Below, one piece after another: positions 8,444-15,834 of a stretch of 64,000 bases of DNA. Position 1 is the first letter of the stretch, and every line of letters begins with the position of its first letter. Both the position numbers and the translations under genes were made by a program. A model generated the notes under the pieces. The model was given only the letters and a program-made list of their open reading frames with translations. It was not told the DNA's origin and ran no database searches. The stretch is from Chryseobacterium jejuense (GTDB taxonomy: Bacteria > Bacteroidota > Bacteroidia > Flavobacteriales > Weeksellaceae): contig NZ_FNEG01000005.1 of NCBI RefSeq assembly GCF_900100075.1, forward strand, positions 124,001 to 188,000. Reading direction: 5' to 3'.

Positions 8444-10252
8444 TTAATTTTCTTTAAGAGTATTCACCAGTTTATCGAGATTTAGGCTTCGTGCTGAAGC
8501 ATCAAAGATTTCACGATAAGTGCCTTCTTTGTTATAAAGTTCATCATGAGTTCCATTCTCTACTACTCTACCTTTTTTCATCACATAAATTGTATCCGAA
8601 TCAAGGATTTGAGATAATGAATGGGAAATAATGACAACAGTTCTCCCCTCTTTAATGGCATCCAGTGAATTTTTAATCTGTTCTGTGGCAATAGCATCAA
8701 GACTTGCCGTAGGTTCATCCAGAAATATAATCGGTGGATTTTTCAGAAACAGTCTTGCAATCGCAATTCTTTGTTGCTGTCCTCCTGAAAGCTGAGTTGC
8801 ATCATGCTGATAGCCGGTAGGAAGATCCATAATCTGATCGTGAAGATATGCTTTTCTTGCTGCAGCCTGAATTTCTTCAAAATTGGCATTCATATCACCA
8901 TAACGGATGTTGTCTTCAATGCTTCCCTGGAAAATATGGTTTTTCTGAAGAACAAGCCCCAGATCACTTCTCAGAAATGTGTTATCATATTTATTTAAAT
9001 TAACTTCATCCAACAGAATTTCTCCAGAATCCGGCAGATAAAATTTACATAGAAGATTAATGATTGTTGATTTTCCAGCTCCGCTTAATCCTACCAATGC
9101 GGTTGTTTTCCCGTTTTCAATTTTCATGGAAACATCATGTAAAGCATGCGCTCCGTTAGGATAAGAAAAGTTTACATTTTTAAGTTCAAAAGTTCCTTTA
9201 ATTTTTTTCTCTACAAAATCTCCGTTCGGTTCTGTTTCATTATCGGCATTAAGAATATCAAAATAACCTTCTGCATAAATCATTGCATCATTCATATCAT
9301 CATAAATCCTGTGCAATTGACGGATGGGTGCCGATACATTGTTGAACAGCATAATATGAAGCATAATAGCTCCAATAGTCATCTGCTGATCCAATACCAG
9401 ATAAACTGTTAGAAGAATGATTAGAACCACCCCGAATTGCTCAATGAAGGTTTTTAATCCGTCATAAATAAAATTGGTTCTTCTTGTGAACATCTGGCTT
9501 TCCATCAGCTGCATCTGGAGGTCATATTGTTTTTTGCCTTCAAATTTTTCACGGACAAAACTTTTAATCACCATAATGGAGTTTACCAGATTCAAAAGGC
9601 CGGAAGTTTTCTTTTCTCTCTGATTTCTGAGCTGTCGACGTACTCCGCTCAGTTTTTTAGCCTGTAATGAGCTTATGTAAAAATAGATTGGAACAATGAT
9701 CGTTGAAACTGCTCCCACATACACATTCTGCATGTACATAATGATGAGCGCAATGATTGCGTTGGAAAAAAGCGGAAGAATATCAATGAAGAAATTCTGT
9801 ACAAGTTTTGTTAAACTTTCAATTCCACGATCTATCCTGATCTGTAATTTTCCTGATTCATGATTTTCATCATTAAAGTAAGCTACACGATAGGTTAAAA
9901 TTTTGTCGATTGCGGATTGTGCCAAAACAGAACTGACATTGATCCTTATTTTTTCTCCATAAAATTTCTGTCCGAAGTTGATGAAAATATTCAATAATTC
10001 TTTTCCCAGTAAAATAATGGAGATGATGATCAGGATGTGAATTCCTGCCGTCATCGGATCTGGAAGATGGGTCAATTTGGTCACCTCATCTACTGTATAT
10101 TTAAGAACAATAGGGTTTACCTGTGCTGCCAGAGCTCCAAGAAAAGTAAGAAACAATGTCCCGTAGATCATGAGTCGGTAAGGTCTGATGAATGGAACAA
10201 GCTGCTTGTAAATTCCGAATAAAGTAACTGTTCTGTTGAATGGTTTTGCCAT
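8444..10252 (-). CDS. ABC exporter, fused permease/ATPase (MsbA/multidrug type)
   Basis: 602 residues forming a half-transporter that should work as a homodimer in the inner membrane. The N-terminal transmembrane domain (about 1-320) has around six hydrophobic segments. The ATPase domain (about 340-590) shows Walker A GLSGAGKST, signature LSGGQQQRIAIARLF, Walker B PPIIFLDEPTASLD and switch histidine in IISHS. Substrate type (lipid, drug or peptide) cannot be decided. It is divergent from the flavohemoprotein gene, and the large palindrome lies between the two promoters, so co-regulation is conceivable. The WYL regulator gene follows closely on the same strand. Confidence 0.88.
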   Translation of the reverse strand: MAKPFNRTVTLFGIYKQLVPFIRPYRLMIYGTLFLTFLGALAAQVNPIVLKYTVDEVTKLTHLPDPMTAGIHILIIISIILLGKELLNIFINFGQKFYGEKIRINVSSVLAQSAIDKILTYRVAYFNDENHESGKLQIRIDRGIESLTKLVQNFFIDILPLFSNAIIALIIMYMQNVYVGAVSTIIVPIYFYISSLQAKKLSGVRRQLRNQREKKTSGLLNLVNSIMVIKSFVREKFEGKKQYDLQMQLMESQMFTRRTNFIYDGLKTFIEQFGVVLIILLTVYLVLDQQMTIGAIMLHIMLFNNVSAPIRQLHRIYDDMNDAMIYAEGYFDILNADNETEPNGDFVEKKIKGTFELKNVNFSYPNGAHALHDVSMKIENGKTTALVGLSGAGKSTIINLLCKFYLPDSGEILLDEVNLNKYDNTFLRSDLGLVLQKNHIFQGSIEDNIRYGDMNANFEEIQAAARKAYLHDQIMDLPTGYQHDATQLSGGQQQRIAIARLFLKNPPIIFLDEPTASLDAIATEQIKNSLDAIKEGRTVVIISHSLSQILDSDTIYVMKKGRVVENGTHDELYNKEGTYREIFDASARSLNLDKLVNTLKEN

Positions 10253-10312
10253 AAGGAAATGATGTTAAGTAAAATTAGCCCTTTTTTCAAAAACAACCTA
10301 TAAAAAACAGAT

Positions 10313-10320
10313 CAAACCTA
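10313..10320 (-). promoter_or_regulatory. candidate -7 element for the ABC exporter
   Basis: TAGGTTTG on the minus strand matches TAnnTTTG, 60 bases before the exporter ATG. I see no good TTG at the -33 position. The 43-bp palindrome begins 21 bases upstream of it. Confidence 0.35.
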
Positions 10321-10341
10321 TTTCTTATTAGTTATTGATCG

Positions 10342-10384
10342 AAATATTTAATTGTTGTATTTTAAATACAACAATTAAATATTT
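10342..10384. promoter_or_regulatory. perfect 43-bp palindromic operator, probable NsrR site
   Basis: Arms of 21 bases at 10342-10362 and 10364-10384 are exact reverse complements around a single central T at 10363. The inner part reads TTGTTGTATTT-T-AAATACAACAA. It sits immediately upstream of the flavohemoprotein -7 element, where a bound repressor would block transcription. An Rrf2-family regulator with NsrR-like cysteines is the second gene of the same operon, making it the obvious ligand. The symmetry is direct observation; the binding protein is inference. Confidence 0.75.
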
Positions 10385-10388
10385 TTTG

Positions 10389-10396
10389 TACATTTG
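10389..10396 (+). promoter_or_regulatory. -7 element of the flavohemoprotein-NsrR operon
   Basis: TACATTTG matches the Bacteroidetes TAnnTTTG consensus, 25 bases before the flavohemoprotein ATG. No separate TTG is seen at the usual spacing; the -33 region is occupied by the palindrome. Confidence 0.5.
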
Positions 10397-10420
10397 CTTC
10401 AACATTAAAAAAAATATCAG

Positions 10421-11620
10421 ATGAATACTAAGCAAAAAGAACTCGTAAAAGCAACAGTTCCAGTTTTAAAAAGCAATGGAACAGATCTGACAAAACATTT
10501 TTATACCAGAATGTTTAAGCATAATCCTGAATTAAAAAATATCTTCAATATGGGAAATCAGGCTAGCGGCAAACAGCAAAATGCATTAGCTGGAGCTGTC
10601 CTTGCCTATGCTGAAAATATTGAAAACCCAGAAGTTCTTATAAATGCATTAAAATCTATAGGAAATAAACATGTAAGTCTAAATATCACTCCAGAGCAAT
10701 ATGATATTGTGGGCTTACATTTGATCTCATCTATAAAGGAAGTATTGGGGGAAGCTGCGAGTCCTGAGCTCATTGAAGCGTGGATAGAAGCCTATAATGA
10801 ACTAGCCCAAGTGATGATCTCCATAGAAGATGAGATCTATCAATCGACATTGAGCAAAAATGGAGGCTGGAAAGGCTGGAGAGAATTCATCATTGCAGAA
10901 ATCGTTGAAGAAAGTACAGAAATAAAATCTTTCTATCTAAAGCCAAAAGATGAGAAAGCAATAGCAAACTATCTTCCTGGCCAATTTATTTCCATAAAAA
11001 CTTTTATTCCTTCATTGGGGCATGAGCAGCCAAGACAGTATAGTTTATCATCAGCATTTTCCCCTGATCATTATAGAATTTCCGTAAAAAAAGAAAAAAA
11101 TAAAGATTTACCAGATGGTATGGTATCCAACACGCTTCATCAGAAAAATATAGGTGATGAGATATGGGTAAGTGCTCCTGCAGGCATTTTCTATGCAGAC
11201 CCTAATTCAGAAGATCCATTAGTATTAATTAGTGGTGGAATAGGTGCTACTCCATTATTAAGTATGCTGGAAACTCAAAAGAAAACGTTGCAGAACAATA
11301 CTATCATCTGGCTTCATAGCTGTAGAGACGAAAAAGTACATGCATTCAGTGATCATATAGAAGATCTTAACAGAAACAATTCATGGTTAACAACTCATAT
11401 TTTTTATGAAACAGTTGATCGAGACTCTGAAACGATAAAAAAAGGGAGAATTGACTTACATAAAATGAAAGAGGAAATTCTGATTGATAAAGCAAAGTAT
11501 TATATTTGTGGGCCCGAAGCTTTTATAAAAGCACAATATAATTCTTTAATAGAACTTGGTATTGGCAAAGAAAATATCCTTTATGAAGAATTCGGTCCTC
11601 AATTACTTCATTTAAATTAA
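10421..11620 (+). CDS. hmp: flavohemoprotein, nitric oxide dioxygenase
   Basis: 399 residues, the normal Hmp length. The globin domain (about 1-140) has Tyr28 in HFYTRMF (distal B10 tyrosine) and His84 in NKHVSL (proximal heme ligand). The FAD domain (about 150-260) contains RQYSLSS. The NAD-binding domain (about 265-399) contains ISGGIGATPLLSML and ends in EEFGP. It oxidises nitric oxide to nitrate using O2 and NAD(P)H in the cytoplasm. It is the first gene of an operon with an NsrR-like regulator six bases downstream, behind a palindromic operator, so it should be induced by nitric oxide. Confidence 0.95.
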   Translation: MNTKQKELVKATVPVLKSNGTDLTKHFYTRMFKHNPELKNIFNMGNQASGKQQNALAGAVLAYAENIENPEVLINALKSIGNKHVSLNITPEQYDIVGLHLISSIKEVLGEAASPELIEAWIEAYNELAQVMISIEDEIYQSTLSKNGGWKGWREFIIAEIVEESTEIKSFYLKPKDEKAIANYLPGQFISIKTFIPSLGHEQPRQYSLSSAFSPDHYRISVKKEKNKDLPDGMVSNTLHQKNIGDEIWVSAPAGIFYADPNSEDPLVLISGGIGATPLLSMLETQKKTLQNNTIIWLHSCRDEKVHAFSDHIEDLNRNNSWLTTHIFYETVDRDSETIKKGRIDLHKMKEEILIDKAKYYICGPEAFIKAQYNSLIELGIGKENILYEEFGPQLLHLN

Positions 11621-11626
11621 TCATCA

Positions 11627-12070
11627 ATGAAACTGAACCACTTTACAGATTATAGTTTGCGGGTTTTAATATATCTGAATCAAAATAATAAGATAAGAAG
11701 CTCTTGTTCTTTAGATGAATTATCAGAGAAAATGAACATATCCCGTAATCATCTTATTAAGGTGGTTCAGTTTCTCGCTCAAAACAGTCTAGTCATTACC
11801 AAAAGAGGAAAAAGTGGAGGAATAACTATCTCTGAAAAGGCCAATAAAACAGGACTGGGCAGTCTTATAGATCTATTAGAACAAGATGATACTCCAATTA
11901 TCAATTGTACTTCGAAACCTTGTGTATTTATTTCATACAATTGTAAATTAAAATCTTTTCTAGATGTTGCTTACCAGGCTTTCATCACCAGTATGAATCA
12001 ACATTATTTATCTGATCTTGCTTTTAATAATTGGGAAATCATATTCAATTCTCAAAAAATTGATTCATGA
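11627..12070 (+). CDS. nsrR: Rrf2-family regulator, NsrR-like nitric oxide sensor
   Basis: 147 residues. The N-terminal winged HTH (about 1-65) begins with MKLNHFTDYSLRVLIYL, very close to classical NsrR. Three cysteines at 94, 99 and 106 (NCTSKPC...YNC) lie where NsrR holds its [Fe-S] cluster; the last spacing is one residue longer than in E. coli NsrR. Cluster nitrosylation releases DNA and derepresses Hmp. It lies six bases after hmp and is presumably autoregulated through the 43-bp palindrome. IscR is an alternative Rrf2 relative, but the pairing with hmp and the N-terminus favour NsrR. Confidence 0.85.
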   Translation: MKLNHFTDYSLRVLIYLNQNNKIRSSCSLDELSEKMNISRNHLIKVVQFLAQNSLVITKRGKSGGITISEKANKTGLGSLIDLLEQDDTPIINCTSKPCVFISYNCKLKSFLDVAYQAFITSMNQHYLSDLAFNNWEIIFNSQKIDS

Positions 12071-12133
12071 TCATTTTTACAAAGAAGTTCTACTGCAACT
12101 GAAATTAGCCTTATCTCTACTCATTGAAATCAC

Positions 12134-13195
12134 CTACCCTTCATACATATACGTCGTAAGATAATGAAGCTCCGGCTGGCTTACTTTTTTAGATTCAGCT
12201 TCTGCCTGTTCCAAGGAATATTGAGAATTGATTTCTTTTTTCTGAAACACAAATGAATTGTTGGCATTTTTATCCACTACTTCACTAAAGATATGCTCAA
12301 TCTCTGAGTTACCTAATGAAGCAAAACTGACATCTTCAAAACCATACATCAGCCTCAGATTATCATACTCTTTGAAGTTTTCATCCACGAATCCCTGTAG
12401 GTGAGCTTTTGAATCAAAATTCCCTGCCCAGATGTTGTAAGCGTATTTTTTCTTCTTCGGTTTATCTAAGATGCTTTGGTATACAAAGTTTTCTCCAAGA
12501 TAAGCTTCTCTTACCTGTGGATCATTGGCTAAGTCTTCCGGAAGACCTTCTTTAAGGATCTTTCCTTCAAACATAATATACGTTTTGTTGGTAATAGCAA
12601 GCGTTTGCTGTACATTGTGGTCGGTAATCAAAATTCCGATATTTTTATCTACAAGACTTCTTACAATCTTTTGAATATCCTCTACCGCAATAGGGTCTAC
12701 TCCAGCGAAAGGCTCATCCAGAAGGATAAAGTTTGGGCTTGTAGCCAAACAACGGGCAATCTCCGTTCTACGTCTTTCTCCTCCGGAAAGAAGATCTCCT
12801 CTGTTTTTACGAACATGCTGTAAAGAAAACTCTTCAATCAGTTCATCACATTTGATTTGCTGTTCACGTTTGGAAAGTTTTGTCAACTGCAATACTCCCA
12901 TGATGTTTTCCTCTACAGACAGTTTTCTGAAAACCGAAGCTTCCTGTGCCAGGTATCCGATTCCTTTTTGGGCTCTTCGGTACATAGCATCTGTAGTAAT
13001 CTCCTGCTTATCCAGGAAAATTTTTCCTGAAGTAGGCTTAACCAACCCTACGATCATATAAAACGATGTAGTTTTTCCTGCTCCATTAGGACCAAGCAAA
13101 CCAACAATTTCTCCCTGCTGAACCTGTACAGAAACGCCTTTTACAACTTTTTTAGGACCGTATTCTTTGATTAAGTTTTCTCCGCGTAAAATCAT
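12134..13195 (-). CDS. lptB: LPS export ABC transporter ATPase LptB, with C-terminal extension
   Basis: 353 residues. The first ~235 are a canonical LptB: Walker A LLGPNGAGKTTSFYM, the QEASVFRKLSVEENI region, signature LLSGGERRRTEIARCLA and Walker B FILLDEPFAGVDP. It powers lipopolysaccharide extraction from the inner membrane with LptF and LptG. Residues about 245-353 are an added domain absent from E. coli LptB (241 residues), starting near YAYNIWAGNFDSKAHLQGFV. I cannot assign this domain; its beginning vaguely recalls small immunity-type domains. The gene is monocistronic and converges on nsrR. Confidence 0.88.
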   Translation of the reverse strand: MILRGENLIKEYGPKKVVKGVSVQVQQGEIVGLLGPNGAGKTTSFYMIVGLVKPTSGKIFLDKQEITTDAMYRRAQKGIGYLAQEASVFRKLSVEENIMGVLQLTKLSKREQQIKCDELIEEFSLQHVRKNRGDLLSGGERRRTEIARCLATSPNFILLDEPFAGVDPIAVEDIQKIVRSLVDKNIGILITDHNVQQTLAITNKTYIMFEGKILKEGLPEDLANDPQVREAYLGENFVYQSILDKPKKKKYAYNIWAGNFDSKAHLQGFVDENFKEYDNLRLMYGFEDVSFASLGNSEIEHIFSEVVDKNANNSFVFQKKEINSQYSLEQAEAESKKVSQPELHYLTTYMYEG

Positions 13196-13345
13196 AAGGC
13201 AAATATATCAAAAATATAAATTCTCTTTACATCAATATACACTTTGTTTATCTGAAAAATCTAAACCTGTCACTTCCAAATCATTGTAACTTTTCATGAT
13301 TTCAATCTACTTATACTATACAAAATCAATTACAAATACTAAGAA

Positions 13346-13642
13346 ATGGAAAATTACGGTTACACAAAAACAGAAAATACAGGAAACCAACAACAGGCGA
13401 ATATTCCTTACCGTTCAGAAAAAAAGCTCCCTGCGGCTCTGTTGGGTATTCTTGTAGGCTGGCTGGCTTTAAATAAATTTTATCTTGGATATACCAAAGA
13501 AGGAATTATTCAAATTGTTCTCAACATCGTTACTTTGGGAGCGGCTTCCATCATTCCTTTTATCGAAGGGATTCTATATCTGTTTATGAGTGATAAACAG
13601 TTTGATGACACCTATGTTTACGGAAGAAAAGGTTGGTTATAA
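13346..13642 (+). CDS. TM2 domain-containing small membrane protein
   Basis: 98 residues. Residues about 28-90 form the TM2 domain, two membrane helices joined by a short loop: ALLGILVGWLALNKFYLGYT then ASIIPFIEGILYLFM. The GWLALNKFYLGY motif is the family hallmark. The N-terminal ~27 residues are polar and Gln/Asn-rich, and the charged C-terminus ends GRKGWL. TM2 proteins have no agreed function. A decayed copy of this gene's 3' end lies around 14051-14105, so the gene was part of a local duplication. Confidence 0.85.
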   Translation: MENYGYTKTENTGNQQQANIPYRSEKKLPAALLGILVGWLALNKFYLGYTKEGIIQIVLNIVTLGAASIIPFIEGILYLFMSDKQFDDTYVYGRKGWL

Positions 13643-13708
13643 TTAAATATCAATATCATGTGATATATTTTCATTAATTTAGATTGACTAATTAATAAAA
13701 TAATCACC

Positions 13709-13885
13709 ATGAAAAAATTAACAAAAAAAGATTTAAAACAAATCAAAGGAGGTTATTATTATACCTATCCTGATAAAAATGGGAACTGTTTTCCTGGATG
13801 GTATCTGTGTCCAACAAAAATTTGTCTTTTAGCCCATCCCGACAATCCTATACACCCTGAAGATCCCTTCTGTCAGGGAAGATAA
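13709..13885 (+). CDS. double-glycine leader, bacteriocin-like peptide (copy 1)
   Basis: A 58-residue peptide translated directly from the sequence. The leader MKKLTKKDLKQIKGG (residues 1-15) is the double-glycine type recognised by bacteriocin/PCAT proteases. The core starts at residue 16 with three tyrosines and contains CFPGWYLCP, with four cysteines in total (27, 34, 39, 55). Chryseobacterium genomes carry many such 'bacteriocin-like' peptides. No processing transporter is in this window. An antimicrobial or signalling role is plausible but unproven. It has a homologous copy 484 bases downstream, with shared flanking sequences. Confidence 0.75.
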   Translation: MKKLTKKDLKQIKGGYYYTYPDKNGNCFPGWYLCPTKICLLAHPDNPIHPEDPFCQGR

Positions 13886-14192
13886 ATAAAATCATGTCCA
13901 AATAAGTCATATAAAATGCTGTCTCAATGAGGCAGCATTCTTATTTTTTATCATGAATTAATAAGGCAAGCCATATGACTAATAATTCATAGATAACAGA
14001 TACCGTATCCATGTTTCAAAACTTGAATTCTTACCCGTCTCTTCACTTCTTTGAAGACACCATCCATCTTTTGTTTGGATGACAAACAGTTTGATAATTA
14101 TCTATCAAAAAAACACATTTCCCTTCAAATATCAACACCATGTGACATATTTTTACTATTTTAGGCTCACAAACCAATAAAAAATAATTATC
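13886..14192. other. spacer between peptide copies holding a decayed TM2 fragment
   Basis: This 307-base spacer begins with the copy-1 terminator. Around 14051-14105 it resembles the 3' end of the TM2 gene: 14078-14101 would read DDKQFDNY, against SDKQFDDTY in the intact protein. From about 14131 it repeats the sequence found before copy 1 (ATATCAA then CATGTGA). No start codon or intact frame remains for the TM2 remnant. Confidence 0.6.
13915..13939 (+). terminator. terminator of peptide copy 1
   Basis: An 11-bp stem (AATGCTGTCTC at 13915-13925 with GAGGCAGCATT at 13929-13939, one G-T pair) is followed by a T-rich tail. The equivalent hairpin after copy 2 is clearly homologous. Confidence 0.75.
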
Positions 14193-14375
14193 ATGAAAAA
14201 ATTAACTAAAAAAGATTTAAAGAATATCCATGGCGGAAATATCCGTTTTCCTGATTCGCAAGGCAAGTGTCCCTTCGGCTGGTATCTATGCCCTACCAAT
14301 GTCTGTGTGGATGATAAAGGCGGAGAAAGTCCTATTCATGAAGGACATCCTCATTACAAAGCATGTTTTGGATAA
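14193..14375 (+). CDS. double-glycine leader, bacteriocin-like peptide (copy 2)
   Basis: A 60-residue peptide with leader MKKLTKKDLKNIHGG, nearly identical to copy 1. Its core contains CPFGWYLCPTNVC, again with four cysteines. The conserved GWYLCPT block shared with copy 1 suggests a functional core, while the C-terminal halves differ (a histidine-rich stretch PIHEGHPHYKACFG here). The 5' and 3' flanks also match copy 1. A second reading frame starting at 14230 overlaps it but lacks the leader, so I discard that one. Confidence 0.75.
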   Translation: MKKLTKKDLKNIHGGNIRFPDSQGKCPFGWYLCPTNVCVDDKGGESPIHEGHPHYKACFG

Positions 14376-14402
14376 CAAAATAGTATTACATTATACAACA
14401 AA

Positions 14403-14427
14403 AAAGCTGCCTCATTGAGACAGCTTT
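14403..14427 (+). terminator. terminator of peptide copy 2
   Basis: Arms AAAGCTGCCTC (14403-14413) and GAGACAGCTTT (14417-14427) pair with one mismatch, followed by a T-rich stretch. It also faces the convergent third peptide gene, so it may serve both directions. Confidence 0.7.
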
Positions 14428-14443
14428 CTTATATTTTATCAAA

Positions 14444-14587
14444 TTAATCTGGACAAGCTACATGATTGATTGTACATGGATGCCAAATACCTTTACACAG
14501 CATACCGCAATTCGGGTCATCAATGATTACTTCTCCTCCTTTAATTCCTTTCAATTGGTTTCTTTCGATCTTTTTTAAATTTTTCAT
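14444..14587 (-). CDS. double-glycine leader, bacteriocin-like peptide (third, opposite strand)
   Basis: A 47-residue peptide translated from the minus strand. Its leader MKNLKKIERNQLKGIKGG (1-18) ends in the double glycine, followed by a core with four cysteines (27, 31, 38, 45). The leader's N-L-K-x-L-x-x-I-x-G-G pattern matches the other two peptides, but the core is unrelated, so it belongs to the same export/processing class without being a recent copy. It converges on copy 2. Confidence 0.7.
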   Translation of the reverse strand: MKNLKKIERNQLKGIKGGEVIIDDPNCGMLCKGIWHPCTINHVACPD

Positions 14588-14674
14588 AATTATCTATTTT
14601 AATTTTTAGAATTCTAATATAAGAATATTCTCCATATAAAGAATTATTATGAAAATATTTTAATAATCTTGTTA

Positions 14675-14709
14675 AAAAAATAGACTGCCTTACTGACAGT
14701 CTATTTTTT
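14675..14709 (-). terminator. hemB terminator (bidirectional)
   Basis: A 13-bp stem (14675-14687 with 14697-14709, core TAGACTG/CAGTCTA) has an A-run on one side and a T-run on the other, so it works in both directions. It lies just past the hemB stop codon. Confidence 0.85.
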
Positions 14710-14726
14710 ATGTATAGGTAATTCTT

Positions 14727-15716
14727 TTATCTATTTAAAATCATTGCTGCTTCCTTAGCAAAATAAGTGAAGATCATATCGGCACCTGCTCTTTTGAAAC
14801 ATGTAAGATTTTCAATAATAGTTTTATCATTATCAAGCCATCCGTTCTGAACTGCCGCTTTTACCATTGCATATTCTCCACTTACGTTATAAACAGCAAT
14901 CGGAAGATCAATAGCTTCACGTACTTTAGCAACGATATCCAGATAAGGAAGCCCCGGTTTAATCATAATAACGTCCGCTCCTTCGTCAATATCTTTAAAT
15001 ACTTCATTCAAAGCTTCACGAGAGTTGTGAAAATCCATCTGATACGTTTTTTTATCTTTCGGAATTTCAACATTTTCTTTTGGAGCACTGTCTAAAGCAC
15101 TTCTAAAAGGTCCATAGAAAGAACTTGCATATTTTGCAGCATAACTTACGATACCAACATCTGTAAACCCGCTTTCTTCCAATGCTTCACGAATCACCTG
15201 AACTCTGCCATCCATCATATCACTTGGTGCAACAAGGTCTGCCCCTGCTTCTGCATGAGATACTGACATTTTTGCCAATGCTTCGTTGGTAGCATCATTT
15301 AAAATTTTTCCGTTTTCAATAATTCCGTCGTGTCCGTAGATTGAATAAGGATCTAAAGCAACATCAGGCATCACCACCATTCCCGGAACTGCATCTTTAA
15401 TCGCTTTGATTGTATTCTGCATCAATCCGTTTTTGTTCCATGCTTCTTTTCCGGTATTGTCTTTCAGATTTTCAGACACCTTCATGTACAAATTGACAGC
15501 TTTTACGCCTAAAGAAAATAATTCCTTACATTCTTTTACTGTTAAATCTATGCTTCGCCTAAAAATTCCCGGCATCGACGGGATCGGTTCCTGCATGTTT
15601 TCGCCCTCCATTACGAAGATCGGCATTACAAAATCATCAGTTGTAAGCACATTTTCTCTTACCAAACTTCTGATAGATTCATTAACTCTAAGTCTTCTAT
15701 TTCTTGAATGTATCAT
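14727..15716 (-). CDS. hemB: porphobilinogen synthase (delta-aminolevulinic acid dehydratase)
   Basis: 329 residues, normal length. It condenses two 5-aminolevulinate molecules to porphobilinogen in heme synthesis. The Schiff-base lysines lie in AAKYASSFYGPFRSAL and IMIKPGLPYLDIV. The metal-site loop reads DVALDPYSIYGHDGII, without the three cysteines of zinc enzymes, so this should be a magnesium-type (cysteine-free) enzyme. The allosteric N-terminal arm RNRRLRVNESIRSLVREN is present. It is divergent from the small T9SS-domain gene and isolated from other heme genes. Confidence 0.95.
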   Translation of the reverse strand: MIHSRNRRLRVNESIRSLVRENVLTTDDFVMPIFVMEGENMQEPIPSMPGIFRRSIDLTVKECKELFSLGVKAVNLYMKVSENLKDNTGKEAWNKNGLMQNTIKAIKDAVPGMVVMPDVALDPYSIYGHDGIIENGKILNDATNEALAKMSVSHAEAGADLVAPSDMMDGRVQVIREALEESGFTDVGIVSYAAKYASSFYGPFRSALDSAPKENVEIPKDKKTYQMDFHNSREALNEVFKDIDEGADVIMIKPGLPYLDIVAKVREAIDLPIAVYNVSGEYAMVKAAVQNGWLDNDKTIIENLTCFKRAGADMIFTYFAKEAAMILNR

Positions 15717-15774
15717 TTTGGAATACTTTTTGAATAAGTTTCTACAAATTTACTATAAGTTATACAAAAAACTA

Positions 15775-15805
15775 TTGTATGAAATTGTAGAATTTGTTAT
15801 ATTTG
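15775..15805 (+). promoter_or_regulatory. promoter of the small T9SS sorting-domain gene
   Basis: TTG (15775-15777), a 20-base spacer and TATATTTG (15798-15805) fit the Bacteroidetes promoter well. It lies 30 bases before the ATG at 15835. Confidence 0.55.
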
Positions 15806-15834
15806 TTATATATATTCGAGAAATTATAAATTTG

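Noticed and set aside
14230..14418. Alternative frame overlapping peptide copy 2
   Set aside because: It lacks the GG leader and its start is internal to the peptide gene; the leader frame matches the duplicated copy.
15406..15834. N-terminal extension of the T9SS-domain protein running antisense into hemB
   Set aside because: It overlaps hemB in antisense; the signal peptide and a good promoter support the ATG at 15835.
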